Source: a bacterium
GTDB taxonomy: Bacteria > Cyanobacteriota > Vampirovibrionia > Gastranaerophilales > Gastranaerophilaceae
Length of the DNA stretch: 7,983 nt
Assembly: GCA_017444705.1 (NCBI GenBank)
Contig: JAFSWA010000067.1
Coordinates: 1-7,983, forward strand
Direction of reading: 5' to 3'
This document shows positions 6,042 through 7,983 of the stretch, piece by piece (the stretch's first letter is position 1; each line of letters starts with the position of its first letter). The position numbers were made by a program, and so were the translations under genes. The notes under the pieces are model-generated. The model made no database searches. It was not told where the DNA came from and saw only the letters and a list, made by a program, of their open reading frames with translations.

Positions 6042-6690
6042 GAAACAATTAATATTTATGGGGCCGCCTGCGAGTGGCAAAGGAACACAAACAAAAATGT
6101 TAGCGGAAAAAACAGGATTTCCGCATGTTGATACGGGTTCTCTTTTGAGAGCTTCTATTAAAAACGAAGCTGAGCTTGGTAAAATAGCAAAAAGTTACAT
6201 AGAAAAAGGACAGTTAGCTCCTGCGGATTTGGTTGCCTCAATTATTAAAGAACGCCTTTTGCAAAACGACTGCAAAAACGGTTATATACTTGACGGTTAC
6301 CCAAGAAGTTTGGAGCAAGCCTTGATGCTTGATGAGATTATGAAAGAAATCAATCAGGGCGTTGAAACGGAATTTAAAGCTATTTGTTTTGATATTCCTG
6401 ATGATATGCTTCTTGAAAGAATTGTCAATCGTCGTTCATGTCCAAAGTGTGGCAAAATTTACAATACAAAATTTCTGCCACCAAAAGTTGACGGAATTTG
6501 TGATGATGACGGAGAAGTCCTTGTACAAAGAAAAGATGATACGGAAGAAGTCGCAAAAACAAGGTTTGAAACTTATTATGCACAAACAGAACCCCTGATA
6601 GATTTTTATACAAAAAGGGGCAATTTGGTACATCTTGATGCGACAGGTTCGACAAACGAAATTTTTGAAAAACTTCTAAAACTTTTATAA
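6034..6690 (+). CDS. adk: Adenylate kinase, long form with zinc-binding LID
   Basis: Adenylate kinase interconverts ATP + AMP and 2 ADP in the cytoplasm. The 218-residue protein has the P-loop GPPASGKGT (10-18), AMP-site DTGSLLRAS (33-41), and DGYPRSLEQA (87-96). The LID domain carries Cys136-X2-Cys139-X16-Cys156-X2-Asp159, exactly the Cys3-Asp zinc pattern known from Bacillus subtilis adenylate kinase, within RRSCPKCGKIYN and ICDDDGE. Arg166 and Arg177 (QRKDD, KTRFETYY) fit the catalytic arginines. The second P-loop proline (GPPAS rather than the common GxPGxG with Gly) is a mild variation. The ATG at 6034 lies inside the secY end in an 8-base overlap (ATGACTAA), with no strong ribosome binding site, so translation is likely coupled to secY. 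map follows after nine bases. Confidence 0.97.
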   Translation: MTKKQLIFMGPPASGKGTQTKMLAEKTGFPHVDTGSLLRASIKNEAELGKIAKSYIEKGQLAPADLVASIIKERLLQNDCKNGYILDGYPRSLEQALMLDEIMKEINQGVETEFKAICFDIPDDMLLERIVNRRSCPKCGKIYNTKFLPPKVDGICDDDGEVLVQRKDDTEEVAKTRFETYYAQTEPLIDFYTKRGNLVHLDATGSTNEIFEKLLKLL

Positions 6691-6699
6691 GAGGATATT

Positions 6700-7452
6700 A
6701 TGTCAATTAAGAAAAAATCAAGATATGAAATTAAATTGATGAAAAATGCCGGAGAAATTGTAGCTATTACCCATCAGGAGTTGAAAAAAGCTATACGTCC
6801 CGGTATTTCAACAAAAGAGCTTGATAAAATCGCTTATGATATAATAACATCTCATCATGCAACTCCGACGTTTTTGGGATATGATGGTTTTCCCGCAACT
6901 ATTTGTGCTTCCGTAAATGAAATGATTGTACATGGAATACCTTCTGATGATATAATTTTAAAAGAGGGTGATATTATAAGTATTGATATTGGTGCTACTC
7001 TGAACGGTTTTGTTGGTGACAGTGCTTGGACATATCCTGTCGGCGAAATTGATGATGAGAAAAAACGGTTACTTGATTTGACGGAAAAAGCCCTTTTTGC
7101 AGCACTTGCAACTGTCAAAAACGGTTCAACGCTGAATGATGTCGGCGGAGCTATTGAAGATATTGCCGTCGCAAACAAATTGGGTATAGTAAGACAGTAT
7201 GGAGGGCATGGTGTCGGTACAAAAATGCATGAAGAACCTTTTATTTATAATTACAGAGTAGGGGATAAAACTGTTTTGAAAACAGGTATGACTGTGGCCA
7301 TTGAACCGATGTTAATGCTCGGCAAAGATGATGTTGTTGTTGCAAAGGATAATTGGGGTGTTTATACAAAGGACGGCAGTCCTGCTGCTCACTTTGAGCA
7401 TACGATAGCTGTTACGGATGACGGTTATCAAATTATGACCTGCCTTGATTAG
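6700..7452 (+). CDS. map: Type I methionine aminopeptidase
   Basis: It removes the initiator methionine from nascent proteins, acting near the ribosomal exit. The 250-residue length matches the short type Ia bacterial enzyme without an N-terminal zinc-finger extension. The pita-bread metal ligands are all present: Asp96 (SIDIGAT), Asp107 (FVGDSAW), His170 (YGGHGVG), Glu202 (VAIEPML) and Glu233 (HFEHTIA); His78 (IVHGIP) and His177 (KMHEEP) match the substrate-contact histidines of E. coli MetAP. GAGGA at 6691-6695 precedes the ATG by four bases, rather close but clear. It is the last gene of the cluster: infA, which commonly follows map in spc operons, is absent and a minus-strand gene ends four bases beyond the map stop. 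Confidence 0.97.
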   Translation: MSIKKKSRYEIKLMKNAGEIVAITHQELKKAIRPGISTKELDKIAYDIITSHHATPTFLGYDGFPATICASVNEMIVHGIPSDDIILKEGDIISIDIGATLNGFVGDSAWTYPVGEIDDEKKRLLDLTEKALFAALATVKNGSTLNDVGGAIEDIAVANKLGIVRQYGGHGVGTKMHEEPFIYNYRVGDKTVLKTGMTVAIEPMLMLGKDDVVVAKDNWGVYTKDGSPAAHFEHTIAVTDDGYQIMTCLD

Positions 7453-7456
7453 CAGT

Positions 7457-7983
7457 TTATTTTTCTGCAACTTTTTCAAAAGTTTTTGAACAGTATAAGA
7501 CATTTGATGATGAAAATATAGTCTTTTTAAGGTAATCACCCTTATATTTTTTGATATATTCATCAATACTCATATTTTCACCTAATATTTCTTTCAACCT
7601 TTGTTCAAATTTTTCTTTTGAACCTGATTTTTTATATAGTTTTTCTGTGATAGATGGAGGAATTTTATCATTTTTAATGAACTTTTCAACACATTCTTTG
7701 TAATTTTCAATTTTCTGATAGTCCTCAGTTGAAAATATTTCACATAAAGTTGCCCAAAACGGAATAATGTAAACCCCCAATTTTTCGTCAATTAAATATC
7801 CTACATCGTAGGTTTGTAAATGAGAAGAAAAACCTTCCATTGATTTTTGCATAAATGTATTATAGGAATTTGAAAATTCATCGACTTTCGTATATTTTAA
7901 CTCTTTTGGTAATTCAATCAGTGTTTTTATCTCATCTTTTAAATTTTCATCTTTTGTTTTTTGATAGTTATCAAAAAGGTTAA
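7457..7983 (-). CDS. Unrecognised protein, C-terminal part (N-terminus outside window)
   Basis: The minus-strand frame is open from the right edge (starting with two bases of a split codon) to a TAA at 7459-7457, giving 174 residues of C-terminal sequence. It is hydrophilic and Lys/Glu/Tyr rich, with one mildly hydrophobic stretch GVYIIPFWATLCEIF (about 69-83) and likely helices such as KEKFEQRLKEILGENMSIDEYIKKYKG (about 122-148). I see no known catalytic motif, signal peptide or clear transmembrane segment in the visible part, and assign no function. An internal ATG at 7852 is preceded by TATAAT six bases upstream but no ribosome binding site; because 43 further upstream codons stay open in AT-rich DNA, I treat the gene as starting beyond the window. 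It converges on map with a four-base gap. Confidence 0.7.
   Translation of the reverse strand, partial: NLFDNYQKTKDENLKDEIKTLIELPKELKYTKVDEFSNSYNTFMQKSMEGFSSHLQTYDVGYLIDEKLGVYIIPFWATLCEIFSTEDYQKIENYKECVEKFIKNDKIPPSITEKLYKKSGSKEKFEQRLKEILGENMSIDEYIKKYKGDYLKKTIFSSSNVLYCSKTFEKVAEK
7469..7487 (+). terminator. Weak AT-rich hairpin with T-run after map
   Basis: AACTTT and AAAGTT around a four-base TTCA loop (7469-7484) form a six-pair stem, and the T-run continues to 7487. It lies 17 bases after the map stop, inside the end of the convergent minus-strand gene. The stem has a single G-C pair and is energetically weak, so termination here is only a possibility. Confidence 0.25.

Noticed and set aside
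6855..7178. 107-codon minus-strand open frame within map
   Set aside because: It is opposite conserved metal-ligand motifs of methionine aminopeptidase and is a shadow of that frame.
7850..7864. Leaderless start of the right-hand minus-strand gene at 7852 (TATAAT six bases upstream)
   Set aside because: The frame stays open for 43 more codons upstream with protein-like composition, and the -35 region is poor, so the true start is more likely outside the window.

Overview
The window is AT-rich bacterial chromosome. The best taxonomic clue is the ribosomal protein S5 core: its IQIRRVTKVVKGGKKLSFRA stretch and the following GVIAGGAVRAVLELAG and NILAK motifs read very much like cyanobacterial S5. 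The AT-rich, densely packed, non-photosynthetic-looking content and an L30 gene (which photosynthetic cyanobacteria lack, as far as I recall) fit a Vampirovibrionia/Melainabacteria lineage such as the gut order Gastranaerophilales. This placement is inferred from sequence memory, with moderate confidence.

Layout. (1) Positions 1-772, minus strand: a secreted protein of unknown function, running off the left edge. (2) Positions 773-897: a divergent intergenic region with one recognisable promoter on each strand; the rightward promoter lies so close to its gene that the mRNA is probably leaderless. (3) Positions 898-3023, plus strand: an exported serine alpha/beta-hydrolase-like protein, followed 20 bp later by a sodium-dependent bile-acid/organic-anion-type symporter (BASS/SBF family) with its sodium-binding residues intact. 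(4) Positions 3024-3232: a non-coding leader with a candidate promoter, a 14-codon mini-ORF and a small palindrome. (5) Positions 3233-7452, plus strand: a tight cluster rpsE-rpmD-rplO-secY-adk-map, which is the distal part of the spc operon. (6) Positions 7457-7983, minus strand: the C-terminal part of an unrecognised protein, convergent with map.

How the genes work together. The spc-type cluster makes three large-subunit or small-subunit ribosomal proteins (S5, L30, L15), the SecY translocon channel, adenylate kinase and the methionine aminopeptidase that trims nascent chains. It is cut out of its usual surroundings: rplR is not upstream and infA/rpmJ/rpsM are not downstream. A perfect 11-bp hairpin overlapping a good extended -10 promoter sits between rplO and secY, so secY-adk-map can probably be expressed apart from the ribosomal genes. 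The hydrolase and symporter form a second small operon and may act together (release a substrate outside the inner membrane, then import it), but this is a hypothesis.

I found no mobile element, CRISPR array, tRNA, rRNA or clear defence or novel multi-gene system. The observations most worth following are the split spc operon, the hairpin/promoter overlap before secY, the leaderless hydrolase gene with its linked transporter, and the long charged N-terminal extension on S5.
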